Source: Paludibacteraceae bacterium
GTDB lineage: Bacteria > Bacteroidota > Bacteroidia > Bacteroidales > Paludibacteraceae
Reading direction: 5' to 3'
Length of the DNA stretch: 64,000 nucleotides
Assembly (NCBI GenBank): GCA_017446585.1
Contig: JAFSQL010000012.1
Span: forward strand, 1 to 64,000
Below the pieces are notes generated by a model, which did not search any database, had not been told where the DNA came from, and saw only the letters and a list, made by a program, of their open reading frames with translations. Positions 31,405 to 41,106 of this stretch are shown here, in pieces (within the stretch, counting starts at the first letter, position 1; every line of letters begins with the position of its first letter). Made by a program: the position numbers and the translations under genes.

Positions 31405-32954
31405 TGTTCACGGAGAAGGAGGGGCTGTATATTGCTCATGGAGACGAGGGTGCGATTTCGATTGTCGGGAAGATGGCGAATCGTCACGGATTGGTGGCAG
31501 GCGCAACGGGCACTGGCAAGACGGTGACGCTGCAGGTTTTGGCGGAGAGTTTCAGTCAGGCTGGCGTGCCATGTTTCATGGCGGACATGAAGGGAGACTT
31601 GTCGGGCATAGCGAAGGCAGGAAGCGAGACGGAGTTCATAAGGAAGAGGGCGGCTGAATTTGGAGTTGAGAAGGTTGAGTTTGGTGGTTGTCCTGTTCGC
31701 TTTTATGATGTGATGGGTGAGTTGGGTCATGCGATGCGCGCGACGGTGAGTGATATGGGACCTCAATTATTGTCTCGTCTGTTGGGGTTGAATGACACGC
31801 AGAGCGGTGTGTTGGGAATCGTGTTTCAGGTTGCGGATGACAATGGTTGGTTGTTGATAGACATGAAGGACTTGAGGGCGATGCTGGATTATGTGAACAA
31901 GCATGGGGCGGAGTATAGTTCCAAGTATGGAAATATAGCGTCAGCCAGTGTCGGAGCAATCCAACGGAGCCTGCTGCAATTGGAACAAGAGGGAGCGGAG
32001 ATGTTTTTTGGAGAGCCGGCGTTTGACATTATGGATTTGTTGGCGACGGAAAACGGGCGGGGCGTGATGAGTGTTTTGGCGGCAGAGAGGTTGATGCTGA
32101 AGCCGAAGTTGTATTCCACGTTCATGCTTTGGTTGATGTCTTGTTTGTATGCTCGTCTTCCAGAGGTCGGAGATTTGGAGAAGCCAAGGTTGGTGTTCTT
32201 TTTTGATGAGGCGCACATGTTGTTTGATGGCACGTCGAGCGCAATGGTGGAGAAGATAGAGCAGGTGATTCGTCTGATAAGGAGCAAGGGTGTCGGCATC
32301 TATTTCGTGACTCAAAGTCCGACGGATATTCCCGAAAACATTTTAGGTCAATTAGGGAATCGGATACAACATGCGTTGCGCGCTTATACGCCCAAGGACC
32401 AGAAGGCTGTTCGGGCGGCGGCGGAGACGTTTAGGGTTAATCCTAAGTTCAAGACGGAGGAGGTTATCCAGAGTTTGGCGACCGGCGAGGCGTTGATTTC
32501 CTTTCTGGACGAGAAGGGAGCTCCGAGCGTGGTTCAACGTGCGAAGGTTTTGTTCCCGTTAAGCCAAATTGGTGCGTTGACGGACGGTGAGCGTAATGAT
32601 GTAATCAGGCGGTCGTCAGTATATGGCAAGTATGACAAGGCGGTGGACAGGGAGAGTGCCTTTGAGGTGTTGCTCAGGGAGTCAGAGAGGGCGGAAGAGG
32701 AAGATTCAAAGCCAAGGAAAACTGCCGGCAAGCAAGGAGGAGGATTGTTTGGCAAGGTGATGAAGGCTGTGGTGACGGCAGTGACGGCATCGGTGGCGAC
32801 GATGGTCGGTACCGCGGTGTCGAATAAGATTACAGGGAAGAAGTCACGCTCGACGGGCGGCACGAAGGGGGTGGCAGGTCGAGTGGCGAAGAATGCGACT
32901 TCTGCCGCTACGCGTCAAATTACTCGTAGTCTGCTTGGTAGCCTGATGAAATAA
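31404..32954 (+). CDS. HerA-like ATPase (DUF853)
   Basis: This 516-residue FtsK/HerA-superfamily ATPase has Walker A GATGTGKT at residues 33-40, the DMKGDLSGIA block, Walker B region LVFFFDEAHMLFDG, and the sensor/arginine segment GVGIYFVTQSPTDIPENILGQL. A basic, glycine-rich tail follows (residues 430-516), including GKQGGGLFGKVMKAVV, which may contact DNA or membrane. DUF853 proteins are assumed to be DNA translocases of unknown role. It follows mscS and is convergent with the DUF2461 gene. Confidence 0.92.
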   Translation: MFTEKEGLYIAHGDEGAISIVGKMANRHGLVAGATGTGKTVTLQVLAESFSQAGVPCFMADMKGDLSGIAKAGSETEFIRKRAAEFGVEKVEFGGCPVRFYDVMGELGHAMRATVSDMGPQLLSRLLGLNDTQSGVLGIVFQVADDNGWLLIDMKDLRAMLDYVNKHGAEYSSKYGNIASASVGAIQRSLLQLEQEGAEMFFGEPAFDIMDLLATENGRGVMSVLAAERLMLKPKLYSTFMLWLMSCLYARLPEVGDLEKPRLVFFFDEAHMLFDGTSSAMVEKIEQVIRLIRSKGVGIYFVTQSPTDIPENILGQLGNRIQHALRAYTPKDQKAVRAAAETFRVNPKFKTEEVIQSLATGEALISFLDEKGAPSVVQRAKVLFPLSQIGALTDGERNDVIRRSSVYGKYDKAVDRESAFEVLLRESERAEEEDSKPRKTAGKQGGGLFGKVMKAVVTAVTASVATMVGTAVSNKITGKKSRSTGGTKGVAGRVAKNATSAATRQITRSLLGSLMK

Positions 32955-32974
32955 GCGCAAGGGGAAGGACTTCA

Positions 32975-33694
32975 TTAAGACAACATGTCTTCGATAATGG
33001 GATTGGTGAAGTCATGAAGAGGTTTCCCAATCTCGAAGAAGTGTAGTGCTTGGTCTGTGATCAGGTCATCGTTGGATTGTTCATTAAATTCAACGCTATG
33101 CCATGCGCAGTAGTCTTTGAGGCGGAGGGAGTCAATTAACGGGTGATCCTTTTTGAATCCTTTAGGTGCGGTTTTCACCGCGTTCAGTCCAAATCCTTTT
33201 TCACCTTTCGGGAAAAAAGAGTCCGAGGCATTGGCAGCCGGACTGCCGAATGATGTCAGAAAGGCGGTGTTATGGATGATTTCGTTCCATACGTATTGGT
33301 TCGCATCAATTTCTTTGCGGCATTGATTGAGAATGTTGGAAGGAAGGTAGTAACTGCCTACCGTGGCAAAGGAGTGGTTCGGTTGCAGGTGGAGGTAGTA
33401 GCCGCCGGTGATGGACTTTTTGCCACGGGCGTTGATGAACGTGCCAAAGTGGTGTTTGTAGGGACTCTTGTCTGCAGAGAACCGCGTGTCACGATAGAAT
33501 CGATAGATCGTGTCTTGCGGGCGCAAGTAGGCGATGGAAGGGTCAATGCGCACTAACTTGTTGATGAGTGACTGCGTGAAATCTAGGAATTGAAGGCGCA
33601 GCGTATCGTAAGTGGCCTTGTGCCGCTGAAACCATTCGCGATTGTTGTTCGATTCTATCTGCGAGAGAAACTCGTAGAGCAAGGGAAAATCCAT
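32975..33694 (-). CDS. DUF2461 protein
   Basis: This 239-residue soluble protein has the DUF2461/TIGR02453 pattern: SNNREWFQRHKATYDTLR at the N-terminus, RDTRFSADKSPYKHHFGTFI, and GGYYLHLQPNHSFATVGSYY. Function is unknown. It is ten bases after the topoisomerase IV A gene on the same strand and may be co-transcribed; the HerA-like gene converges from the other side. Confidence 0.9.
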   Translation of the reverse strand: MDFPLLYEFLSQIESNNNREWFQRHKATYDTLRLQFLDFTQSLINKLVRIDPSIAYLRPQDTIYRFYRDTRFSADKSPYKHHFGTFINARGKKSITGGYYLHLQPNHSFATVGSYYLPSNILNQCRKEIDANQYVWNEIIHNTAFLTSFGSPAANASDSFFPKGEKGFGLNAVKTAPKGFKKDHPLIDSLRLKDYCAWHSVEFNEQSNDDLITDQALHFFEIGKPLHDFTNPIIEDMLS

Positions 33695-33704
33695 AAAAAT
33701 GTTT

Positions 33705-36413
33705 TTAGAAGAGTTTCATTTGCCCAGTGATGTCATCCAAGGTTTCCTCGTTGTCAGAGTCGTCGTTCGAGTCGGGTTCCGGAGTATCAGTTGTTTCCTC
33801 GTCAAGAGGGTCGGGGAAACGAAGTGGCGTCAACTCATTGACTTGCTTGACAGAGAGTGAGGAGACGCGTTTTCCTTTCGCTTTGATTCCTTTGACGGAA
33901 ATGAAGTCAGCCGCTTCAATCTCAAGGTTCGGTTTGTCTTTGTCGTCGCCTCCAAAGATGATTTGAAAACGAGGGAACGCTTGCGAGGAGAGGCAAAGCA
34001 ACTTGCTGAGCGGATTGTCGCCAATAAATCGGATTTTCTTGTCGGAAGGTTCGAGCAGGAATCGTTTGATATAGGGTAGTCCGTTTTGTTCCGCATCGAA
34101 GAGTACGGCTGTCCACGTTTTGGAGGCATCGAACTTTTCGATAAGGAGGATGTCGTCATCAAAGTGGTTAGAGAGGTCGAAGGAGGTGGTGCGGTATTCC
34201 GCGTTGGAGTTGATGACAAGAATCTGGTCGTCGTTATGAAATTCGCCCAAGAGGGTGCCGTGGCCGTCGTAGTTGAGGCGTTTGACATCCTGGTCGAACC
34301 AGACGTTGCGTCCGCCAAGGGTGGAACCGCCTTGGTGTTTGAGGGTGATTTTGTGAATGTCGTTTTTGGATAGGATGTTTCCCATGGCTTGCTTGCCCTT
34401 GATGGCAATTTCGGAGAAGTCACGTTCGAAGGAAAGGACTTTGAGTCTCGCCTTTGGTTTGAGTGTCACCTTGATGGTTTCGGCTTCGCCATTAGGGTTG
34501 GCTGTGAAGTAGATGACCTTGCTGCCCGATGTGCCTTGGGTGATGTTGTAGATTTTGTCGCGCGTGACACCACCGACGTTGAATCGCTTGATATAGTAAT
34601 TGCCCGCTTTCCCGTCACGGTAGACGGTATTGTAGATGGTGCGTTTGTCGTTCTTCTTGAACACGTTGAGGTAGATGACGTCCTTGCCGACATAGACTTT
34701 GTCATCGACTTTGACAACCTTGTATGTTCCGTCTTTGAAGAAAAGGATGATGTCGTCCATGTCGGAACAGTTGCAGACGAATTCATCTTTTTTCAGAGCT
34801 GTTCCAATGAAGCCTTCGTCTCGGTTGATGTAGAGTTTCTCGTTGGCTTCGACGACCTTGGCGGCTTGAATGCTGTCGAAGGTTCGTATTTCGGTCTTGC
34901 GCGGGTGAGCGGCTCCGTATCGCGCCTTGAGTCCCTTGAACCATGTGATGGTATAGTTGACAAGGTTGTCGAGATGGCGTTGTACTTCGAGAATGGCATC
35001 TTGGAGCGCTTGCAGGTCTTCTTCCGCCTTGTCCTTTCGATACTTGATGATTCTCCCCATTTTGATTTCGAGGAGTTTTGCCACGTCGTCACGCGTGACT
35101 TCTCGCGAGAGGCCTTTCTTGAAAGGTTCAAGACGAGAGTCAATGTATGTGATGGCTTCTTCGACCGAAGGGCTTTGCTCGTATCGCTTGTCCTTGTAGA
35201 TGCCCTGTTCGATGAAGATGCGTTCAAGCGAAAGGGAGAAGAGTTGTTCCCGGAGTTCGTTTTGCTGGATGACAAGTTCCTGTCGCAGGAATTCCTTGGT
35301 GTTGTCCACATTGACTTTGAGGACGTCGCTGACACCAAGAAACTTTGGTTTTTGGTCTTGTATAACGCAGCAGTTGGGTGAGAGGGAGACTTCACATTCG
35401 GTCAGGGCGTAGAGCGCGTCAATGGTCTTGTCGCTGCTTACGCCGCTTTGTAGCGTGATGACAATTTTGGCTTGTTCAGCGGTAAGGTTTTCGATTTTTT
35501 TGACTTTAATCTTACCTCTCTCATTGGCTTTGATGATGCTTTGCTCAAGACTCTTGGTGGTGGTGTCGAAGGCTATTTCGTTGATTTCAATGGTTTTGGC
35601 GTCAACCTTTTCGATTTTAGCCCGAACGCGAACGGAACCGCCATGTCGTCCGTCCTGATAGTTGCGCACGTCAACCATGCCTCCGGTGGGGAAGTCGGGA
35701 TAGAGTGTGAAGTCCTCGCCTTTAAGGTAGGCGATGGCGGCATCAATAACTTCGTTGAAGTTGTGCGGCAAGATGTAGGAGTTCAATCCGACACCGATGC
35801 CTTGGCTGCCTTGGACAAGAAGGAGGGGAAACTTGACGGGAAGAGCGATTGGCTCGTCATTGCGACCGTCATAGGATTTTTTCCATTGTGTGATTTTAGG
35901 ACTGAAAAGAACCTCCTTGGCGAAGTGTGAAAGTCTGGCTTCGATGTAACGGGGAGCAGCCGCGCTGTCGCCCGTGATGACATGACCCCAGTTGCCCTGT
36001 GTGTCAATGAGAGTCTCCTTTTGACCGAGTTGGACAATGGCTCCGTAGATGGAGGCATCACCATGTGGGTGATAGTGCATGGTGTCACCGACAATGCTTG
36101 CCACTTTGTTATAGCGGCCGTCATCCATTTTTTTCATGGCGTGGAGGATGCGTCGTTGAACGGGTTTCAAGCCGTCAATGATGTTCGGCACGCTACGTAC
36201 CAAGTTGACGTAAGAAGCGTAGTCAAGAAACCAAGTTTGGTAGAGACCGCTAAGCATTTTGGACGTTTCGGGCGTGTTGAGTGGCGGCACCGTCCATTTG
36301 GTTGGTGCAGGTTCAACGTTGTCGTCTGAGTTTTCGACTGCTTCTTTAGTTGTTTCGAGGTCGTCGTTTTCAGGCGTTTGGTTGTCGATGTTATTGTCGT
36401 CGTTGTAGTCCAT
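33705..36413 (-). CDS. parC: DNA topoisomerase IV/gyrase subunit A
   Basis: This 902-residue type IIA topoisomerase A subunit has an acidic N-terminal extension (1-45), then the breakage-reunion core (SVPNIIDGLKPVQRRIL, catalytic Tyr156 in APRYIEARLS), a coiled coil (about 390-480), and a C-terminal beta-propeller whose GyrA box is not evident, favouring ParC over GyrA. The residues matching quinolone-contact positions Ser83 and Asp87 of E. coli GyrA are Ala120 and Gly124 (HPHGDASIYG). The tail is acidic. parE is not adjacent. It precedes DUF2461 and follows nnrD. Confidence 0.9.
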   Translation of the reverse strand: MDYNDDNNIDNQTPENDDLETTKEAVENSDDNVEPAPTKWTVPPLNTPETSKMLSGLYQTWFLDYASYVNLVRSVPNIIDGLKPVQRRILHAMKKMDDGRYNKVASIVGDTMHYHPHGDASIYGAIVQLGQKETLIDTQGNWGHVITGDSAAAPRYIEARLSHFAKEVLFSPKITQWKKSYDGRNDEPIALPVKFPLLLVQGSQGIGVGLNSYILPHNFNEVIDAAIAYLKGEDFTLYPDFPTGGMVDVRNYQDGRHGGSVRVRAKIEKVDAKTIEINEIAFDTTTKSLEQSIIKANERGKIKVKKIENLTAEQAKIVITLQSGVSSDKTIDALYALTECEVSLSPNCCVIQDQKPKFLGVSDVLKVNVDNTKEFLRQELVIQQNELREQLFSLSLERIFIEQGIYKDKRYEQSPSVEEAITYIDSRLEPFKKGLSREVTRDDVAKLLEIKMGRIIKYRKDKAEEDLQALQDAILEVQRHLDNLVNYTITWFKGLKARYGAAHPRKTEIRTFDSIQAAKVVEANEKLYINRDEGFIGTALKKDEFVCNCSDMDDIILFFKDGTYKVVKVDDKVYVGKDVIYLNVFKKNDKRTIYNTVYRDGKAGNYYIKRFNVGGVTRDKIYNITQGTSGSKVIYFTANPNGEAETIKVTLKPKARLKVLSFERDFSEIAIKGKQAMGNILSKNDIHKITLKHQGGSTLGGRNVWFDQDVKRLNYDGHGTLLGEFHNDDQILVINSNAEYRTTSFDLSNHFDDDILLIEKFDASKTWTAVLFDAEQNGLPYIKRFLLEPSDKKIRFIGDNPLSKLLCLSSQAFPRFQIIFGGDDKDKPNLEIEAADFISVKGIKAKGKRVSSLSVKQVNELTPLRFPDPLDEETTDTPEPDSNDDSDNEETLDDITGQMKLF

Positions 36414-36435
36414 ATCGGAGTTTTATCGTTTTGCG

Positions 36436-37308
36436 TTAGTTCGGGTCAATCTCGTTAAAGGCGGAGGACATGTTGTCAATTATGTCAGTTGCCGTCATAG
36501 ATCGCGGATGCAGTTTGATGGCGGCGATGTCACCAGCCCTTCCGTGCAGGAAGACAGACATGATGACCGCTGTCTTGAAATCGATGGGTTGAGCAAGCAG
36601 CGAGGCGAGAATCCCTGTCAGTACGTCTCCGCTTCCGCCTTTTGCCATGCCATGGTTGCCAGTGTGATTGACGTAGGCGGTTCCGTCAGGAAAGGCGATA
36701 AATGTTTCATGTCCTTTCAGTACGATGGTGAGGTTCTGTTGCGAAGCGATGTCTCGAGCCTTTTCTATTTGTTGTTGTCGGGAGTTGGCATTGATGCCGC
36801 ACAGCCTTTCCCATTCTTTGGGATGAGGTGTGAGTATGCTATTGTCAGGAAGTAGCGTCTCCCAATCTTTTTGAAGCGCCAAAAGGTTAAGAGCGTCGGC
36901 ATCCATTACTAATGGTGGACGATTGGGGAGAGAACGAAGGATGTCAAGCAGCCGAAGCACTGTTTGCCTCGTGTCGTCAGATTGTCCTAAACCAGGTCCG
37001 ACAGCAATGGAAGAGAAAGGAGCAAGGTCGTACTGATCAAGACTTTGGTAAAGGTTCTCGCCTGCATAGAGACAAATGGCTTCCGGTGCGGAGATTTGAA
37101 GGCAATCGCACACGGAGTCGGTAGCGTAAGAGTAAACCTTTCCGACTCCACCCCTTAAGCATGCTTTGGTAGCAAGTGTAATCGCCCCAGCCATGCCTTT
37201 GCATCCGCCAATAAGGAGTGCGTTTCCAAAATAGCCTTTGTTGGCATCGTCAGGACGTTTGGGTAGGTCAGGATGGTGATTCAAGTCTATGTCAGAAGGA
37301 GAATTCAT
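36436..37308 (-). CDS. nnrD: ADP-dependent NAD(P)H-hydrate dehydratase
   Basis: This 290-residue ribokinase-fold enzyme repairs hydrated NAD(P)H. Motifs are NALLIGGCKGMAGAITLATKA, VGPGLGQSD, VMDADALNLLA, LTPHPKEWERL and NHGMAKGGSGDVLTGILASL. Most Bacteroidetes carry it fused to the NnrE epimerase; this protein has only the dehydratase half. The ATG at 37308 is preferred to a TTG one codon before it. It begins three bases after the der stop and is in the era-der-nnrD-parC run. Confidence 0.93.
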   Translation of the reverse strand: MNSPSDIDLNHHPDLPKRPDDANKGYFGNALLIGGCKGMAGAITLATKACLRGGVGKVYSYATDSVCDCLQISAPEAICLYAGENLYQSLDQYDLAPFSSIAVGPGLGQSDDTRQTVLRLLDILRSLPNRPPLVMDADALNLLALQKDWETLLPDNSILTPHPKEWERLCGINANSRQQQIEKARDIASQQNLTIVLKGHETFIAFPDGTAYVNHTGNHGMAKGGSGDVLTGILASLLAQPIDFKTAVIMSVFLHGRAGDIAAIKLHPRSMTATDIIDNMSSAFNEIDPN

Positions 37309-37311
37309 CAA

Positions 37312-38625
37312 TTATTTTTGCCGAATAAAGATGTTGATGGGCACGCCAGAGAAATTCCAGTTAGATCGGATTTGATTTTCGAGGTAACGTTTGTATGGGG
37401 CTTTGACGTATTGCGGAAGGTTAGCGAAGAAAACAAAGGAAGGAATTTGTGTGGTAGGAAGTTGGGTTGCGTATTTGATTTTGATGTATTTGCCTTTGAT
37501 GGCAGGTGGTGGGTAATTCTCTATTTTAGGTAGGATGAAGTCGTTGAACTTTCGGGTTGGAATTTTTCTGTTTTTGTTGTCGTAAACTTGTTCCGCTGTT
37601 TCAATGACTTTAAGGATGCGTTGCTTTTCGGTTGCGGAGGTGAAAATAATAGGGAAATCCTTGAAAGGGGCAAGGCGATTCCGAACGGCGGTTTCCATTG
37701 TCTTTACCGCTGCATTTGATTTTTCTGGAACAAGGTCCCACTTATTGACGCAGACAACAAGACCTTTCTGGTTTTTTTGAATGATGGAAAAGATGTTTAG
37801 GTCTTGCGCTTCGATTCCACGCGTAGCATCAATCATCAGCACGCATACGTCAGCATTCTCAATGGCACGAATGCTTCGAACGACGCTATAGTATTCGAGG
37901 TCTTCTGTGACTTTGGCTTTCTTTCGAATGCCAGCCGTGTCAACGAGATAGAAGTCGTGTCCGAATTTGTTGTAGCGTGTGTAGATGCTGTCACGAGTGG
38001 TTCCTGCAATGTCGGTCACGATGTTGCGTTCGTCATCGAGAAAAGCGTTGATGAGGCTCGATTTGCCCGCATTAGGTCGTCCGACAATGGCAATTCGAGG
38101 CAGATGGTCAAAATTCTCAATGGTGTCGTTGACAAAGTAACTGACCACTTTGTCTAAGAGGTCGCCGGTTCCCAATCCGTTCATCGCGGAAACGATGTAA
38201 GGGTCGCCGATGCCCAGTTTGTAAAACTCGGCGGACTGGTATTGGAACTCAAAGGTGTCGGCCTTGTTGGAAACAAGGATGGTCGGTTTCTTGGCTTGGC
38301 GAAGCATGGTCGCAATCTCCATGTCATAGTCCGTCATGCCGTTGACCACGTCAACGACTAAAAGGATAACGTCGGCTTCGTCAATGGCGAGCAGGACTTG
38401 TTTCTTGATTTCTTCTTCGAAGATGTCCGTCTTGTCAGAAACCCATCCCCCTGTGTCTATGACGCTAAATTCCTTGCCGTTCCATTCCGCCTTGCCGTAT
38501 TGTCGATCACGAGTGGTACCGGACTCTTCGCTGACGATGGCACGTCGGGATTGTGTCAATCGGTTAAAAAGGGTCGATTTGCCGACGTTCGGTCGTCCTA
38601 CTATTGCTACGATGTTGCTGCTCAT
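37312..38625 (-). CDS. der: ribosome biogenesis GTPase Der
   Basis: This 437-residue protein has two tandem GTPase domains (GRPNVGKST at residue 8-16 and GRPNAGKSS near 180), G3 DTGG and DTAG, G4 NKAD and NKWD, and a C-terminal KH-like domain (about 350-437). It acts in 50S assembly. It is downstream of era, with the stop abutting nnrD. Confidence 0.96.
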   Translation of the reverse strand: MSSNIVAIVGRPNVGKSTLFNRLTQSRRAIVSEESGTTRDRQYGKAEWNGKEFSVIDTGGWVSDKTDIFEEEIKKQVLLAIDEADVILLVVDVVNGMTDYDMEIATMLRQAKKPTILVSNKADTFEFQYQSAEFYKLGIGDPYIVSAMNGLGTGDLLDKVVSYFVNDTIENFDHLPRIAIVGRPNAGKSSLINAFLDDERNIVTDIAGTTRDSIYTRYNKFGHDFYLVDTAGIRKKAKVTEDLEYYSVVRSIRAIENADVCVLMIDATRGIEAQDLNIFSIIQKNQKGLVVCVNKWDLVPEKSNAAVKTMETAVRNRLAPFKDFPIIFTSATEKQRILKVIETAEQVYDNKNRKIPTRKFNDFILPKIENYPPPAIKGKYIKIKYATQLPTTQIPSFVFFANLPQYVKAPYKRYLENQIRSNWNFSGVPINIFIRQK

Positions 38626-38643
38626 AATGCGTTGAAGAAATGC

Positions 38644-39531
38644 TTAGCCGGTTATCTTGTCATAACCGAAATTCTTGAGTTTGGTTTCTTTGTTTCTCCA
38701 GTCTTTTTCGACTTTTACGAACATTTGGAGAAACACCTTTTTTTGAAAGAAGGTTTCAATGTCTTTCCGTGCTTGAATGCCAATCTTCTTGAGGCTGCTA
38801 CCGCTTTTTCCTATGAGTATTCCTTTTTGGCTGTCACGTTCGCAATAGATGACGGCATGAATGCGTATGAGGTCGTCTTCTTCCTTGAATTGTTCGACAA
38901 CGGCTTCAACGCTGTAAGGAATTTCCTTGTCATAGTTGAGGAGAATTTTCTCCCGAATGATTTCCGTGACAAAGAAACGCGCGGGTTTGTCAGTAAGGCT
39001 GTCTTTGTCAAAATAGGCAGGACCTTCTGGCAACAACTCCTTGATGCGCTTGAGCAGAGGTTCGAGATTTGCTTTGTGCAGTGCGGAAATGGGGAGTATT
39101 TCAGCTCGTGGAATTATTTCTTTCCACTTTTCGACAAGTTGTTCAAGTGTCGTTTGGTCAATAAGGTCAATTTTGTTGAGGATAAGGATGACGGGGGCGG
39201 TGTTTTCGTTGACTAAGCGAACGAAGTTGGCGTTTTTGTCCGCTTTGTCCAAAACGTCGGTGACGTAGAGTAAAACATCGGCGTCTGAAAGTGCGCTTTG
39301 GGCATATTGCAACATGTCTTCCTGAAGTTTGTAGTTTGGTTTGAGAACTCCGGGAGTGTCGCTATAAACGATTTGAAAGTCATCTCCGTTGACAATGCCC
39401 ATGATACGATGCCTGGTGGTTTGCGCTTTGCTTGTGATGATGGAGATGCGTTCTCCGACAAGGGCGTTCATCAATGTCGATTTGCCAACGTTAGGGTTTC
39501 CGACTATATTTACAAAACCTGATTTGTGCAT
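38644..39531 (-). CDS. era: GTPase Era
   Basis: This 295-residue protein has an N-terminal GTPase domain (GNPNVGKST, DTPG, NKID) and a C-terminal KH RNA-binding domain (SVEAVVEQFKEEDDLIRIHA, GILIGKSGSSLKKIG) that binds the 3' end of 16S rRNA during 30S maturation. It lies 18 bases upstream of der. A -7-like element (TATCTTAG at 39579-39586) precedes it, next to the fabH terminator. Confidence 0.96.
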   Translation of the reverse strand: MHKSGFVNIVGNPNVGKSTLMNALVGERISIITSKAQTTRHRIMGIVNGDDFQIVYSDTPGVLKPNYKLQEDMLQYAQSALSDADVLLYVTDVLDKADKNANFVRLVNENTAPVILILNKIDLIDQTTLEQLVEKWKEIIPRAEILPISALHKANLEPLLKRIKELLPEGPAYFDKDSLTDKPARFFVTEIIREKILLNYDKEIPYSVEAVVEQFKEEDDLIRIHAVIYCERDSQKGILIGKSGSSLKKIGIQARKDIETFFQKKVFLQMFVKVEKDWRNKETKLKNFGYDKITG

Positions 39532-39578
39532 AAAAAAGCAAGGAGGCTAAAAAAAGACCCAATATTCAGTGTACGCCG

Positions 39579-39586
39579 CTAAGATA
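39579..39586 (-). promoter_or_regulatory. candidate -7 element for era
   Basis: TATCTTAG on the reverse strand, one mismatch to TAnnTTTG, 48 bases before the era ATG and directly after the fabH terminator. Confidence 0.35.
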
Positions 39587-39588
39587 CG

Positions 39589-39628
39589 AAAAAAAAGCGA
39601 AAGGTCACGAAACAGTATCGTGACCTTT
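39589..39628 (-). terminator. intrinsic terminator of fabH
   Basis: AAAGGTCACGA (39600-39610) pairs perfectly with TCGTGACCTTT (39618-39628). On the minus strand the stem is followed by CGC and a run of T (39589-39597). Confidence 0.8.
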
Positions 39629-39664
39629 CGTGAATGGTATATTGCTACTGTGGTTTGGGCGGGT

Positions 39665-40648
39665 TTAGTAAGCCCATTTGAGATAAGCGGCTCCCCAAAT
39701 GAAACCAGCACCAAAGGAAGCGAGAATGATGTTGTCGCCCTTCTTGAGTTTCTTCTCCCATTCCCAAAGGCAGAGGGCAATGGTTGCGGAGGACGTATTA
39801 CCATATTTCTCGATGTTGATAACGACCTTCTCCATCGGGATGCCCGTTCTTGAGGCGGCGGCATCAATGATTCGCAAGTTAGCTTGGTGAGGAATGAACC
39901 ATTGAACATCGTCGGCAGTGAGGTTGTTTTTTTCCATGATGTCAACGGCTATTTGTGCCATGTTGGTGACAGCGAACTTGTAAACGTTAGGACCTTTTTG
40001 GAAGAGAAAGTTTTGTTTGTTGTTCACCGTCTCGATGGTTGAAGGATATGCGCTTCCTCCCGCAGGCATGAAGAGCATGGGTTGACCTACACCGTCGTTA
40101 TGGAAGATGGCATTTTGCCATCCCAATCCTTCTTCATTGTCTGGCTCGATGAGAACCGCGGCGGCACCGTCGCCAAAGAGTGGGCAAGTGGTCCGGTCTT
40201 CATAATTAGTGATGGAAGACATTTTTTCAGCCGCCACGACGATGACTTTCTTGTATTGACCGCTCTTGACGAAGTTGCTGGCAGTTTCGAGCGCAACCAT
40301 AAAACCGCAACATGCCGCACTGATGTCGAAACAATAAGCGTTTTTGATGCCATTCTTTTCCGCGCACATTGAAGCGCAAGAAGGAAATAGGTAGTCAGGT
40401 GTCGTCGTGGAACAAATGACGAGGTTTATCTCTTCAGGTTTCGTGTTTGTCTTTTGCAATAATTGTTCGATGGCTTTTGCTCCCATGACGGAAGAACCTT
40501 GTCCTTCACCCTTGAGGATGTGGCGTTCCTTGATGCCGACGTGGCTCATGATCCATTCGTCGTTGGTGTCAACCATGCGGCTGAGTTCTTCATTGTTTAG
40601 TATGTAGTCGGGTACGTATCCGCCAACTCCTGTAATCTTTGCGTTCAT
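39665..40648 (-). CDS. fabH: beta-ketoacyl-ACP synthase III
   Basis: This 327-residue condensing enzyme begins fatty-acid synthesis from acetyl-CoA and malonyl-ACP. The Cys-His-Asn triad is visible: Cys in DISAACCGF (near 112), His in [12 protein letters not shown] and Asn in [12 protein letters not shown]. It has its own promoter (TACCTTTG 24 bases upstream) and terminator, within the DUF177-rpmF-fabH-era-der cluster typical of Bacteroidetes; plsX, which separates rpmF and fabH in E. coli, is absent here. Confidence 0.96.
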   Translation of the reverse strand: MNAKITGVGGYVPDYILNNEELSRMVDTNDEWIMSHVGIKERHILKGEGQGSSVMGAKAIEQLLQKTNTKPEEINLVICSTTTPDYLFPSCASMCAEKNGIKNAYCFDISAACCGFMVALETASNFVKSGQYKKVIVVAAEKMSSITNYEDRTTCPLFGDGAAAVLIEPDNEEGLGWQNAIFHNDGVGQPMLFMPAGGSAYPSTIETVNNKQNFLFQKGPNVYKFAVTNMAQIAVDIMEKNNLTADDVQWFIPHQANLRIIDAAASRTGIPMEKVVINIEKYGNTSSATIALCLWEWEKKLKKGDNIILASFGAGFIWGAAYLKWAY

Positions 40649-40671
40649 AATAATCTGGATTTTGATGAGGT

Positions 40672-40679
40672 CAAAGGTA
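40672..40679 (-). promoter_or_regulatory. -7 promoter element for fabH
   Basis: TACCTTTG on the reverse strand, 24 bases before the fabH ATG. Confidence 0.6.
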
Positions 40680-40803
40680 GGTCAAAAAAACAGAAGAAGT
40701 ATAAGAAATTTGCAATATTTTGAAAAACCGCGCATTCGTCTATCTTAGTGTGCATCGTTGTTATGCGCACTTCTATCCAAAAGTGTGCAATTTTTGGCGA
40801 AAG

Positions 40804-40844
40804 ATAAAAAAGAGAGAACGTTTCTGTAAAAAAGAAACGTTCTC
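40804..40844 (-). terminator. intrinsic terminator of DUF177-rpmF
   Basis: GAGAACGTTTC (40814-40824) and GAAACGTTCTC (40834-40844) form an 11-bp stem. On the minus strand it is followed by TCTTTTTTATC. The rest of the 40649-40881 gap holds only the fabH promoter. Confidence 0.8.
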
Positions 40845-40881
40845 AAAAAAATGGGAAATGAGGATAGAGGGAGAAATGATG

Positions 40882-41073
40882 TTAGGCTTGCGCTTGTTCA
40901 CCCTTTTGAACGGCGAGTTTGCCACGGTAGAAACCGCATTCAGGGCATACGGTGTGGTAGATGTGAGGTGCGCCACAGTTAGGGCAAATAACGATTTGAG
41001 GTGCTTTTGCCACGTCGTGTGTGCGTCGAGCTGCCGTTCTGCGGTTTGATTGTCTTCTCTTAGGATGTGCCAT
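40882..41073 (-). CDS. rpmF: 50S ribosomal protein L32
   Basis: This 63-residue protein is basic at the N-terminus (MAHPKRRQSNRRTAARRTHD) with a zinc ribbon (CPNCGAPHIYHTVCPECG). All four cysteines are present, so it is the zinc-binding form. It lies 33 bases after the DUF177 gene with the terminator close behind. Confidence 0.97.
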   Translation of the reverse strand: MAHPKRRQSNRRTAARRTHDVAKAPQIVICPNCGAPHIYHTVCPECGFYRGKLAVQKGEQAQA

Positions 41074-41106
41074 GGTCTAAATTATGTTAGATTGTTTTAG
41101 TTGTCG

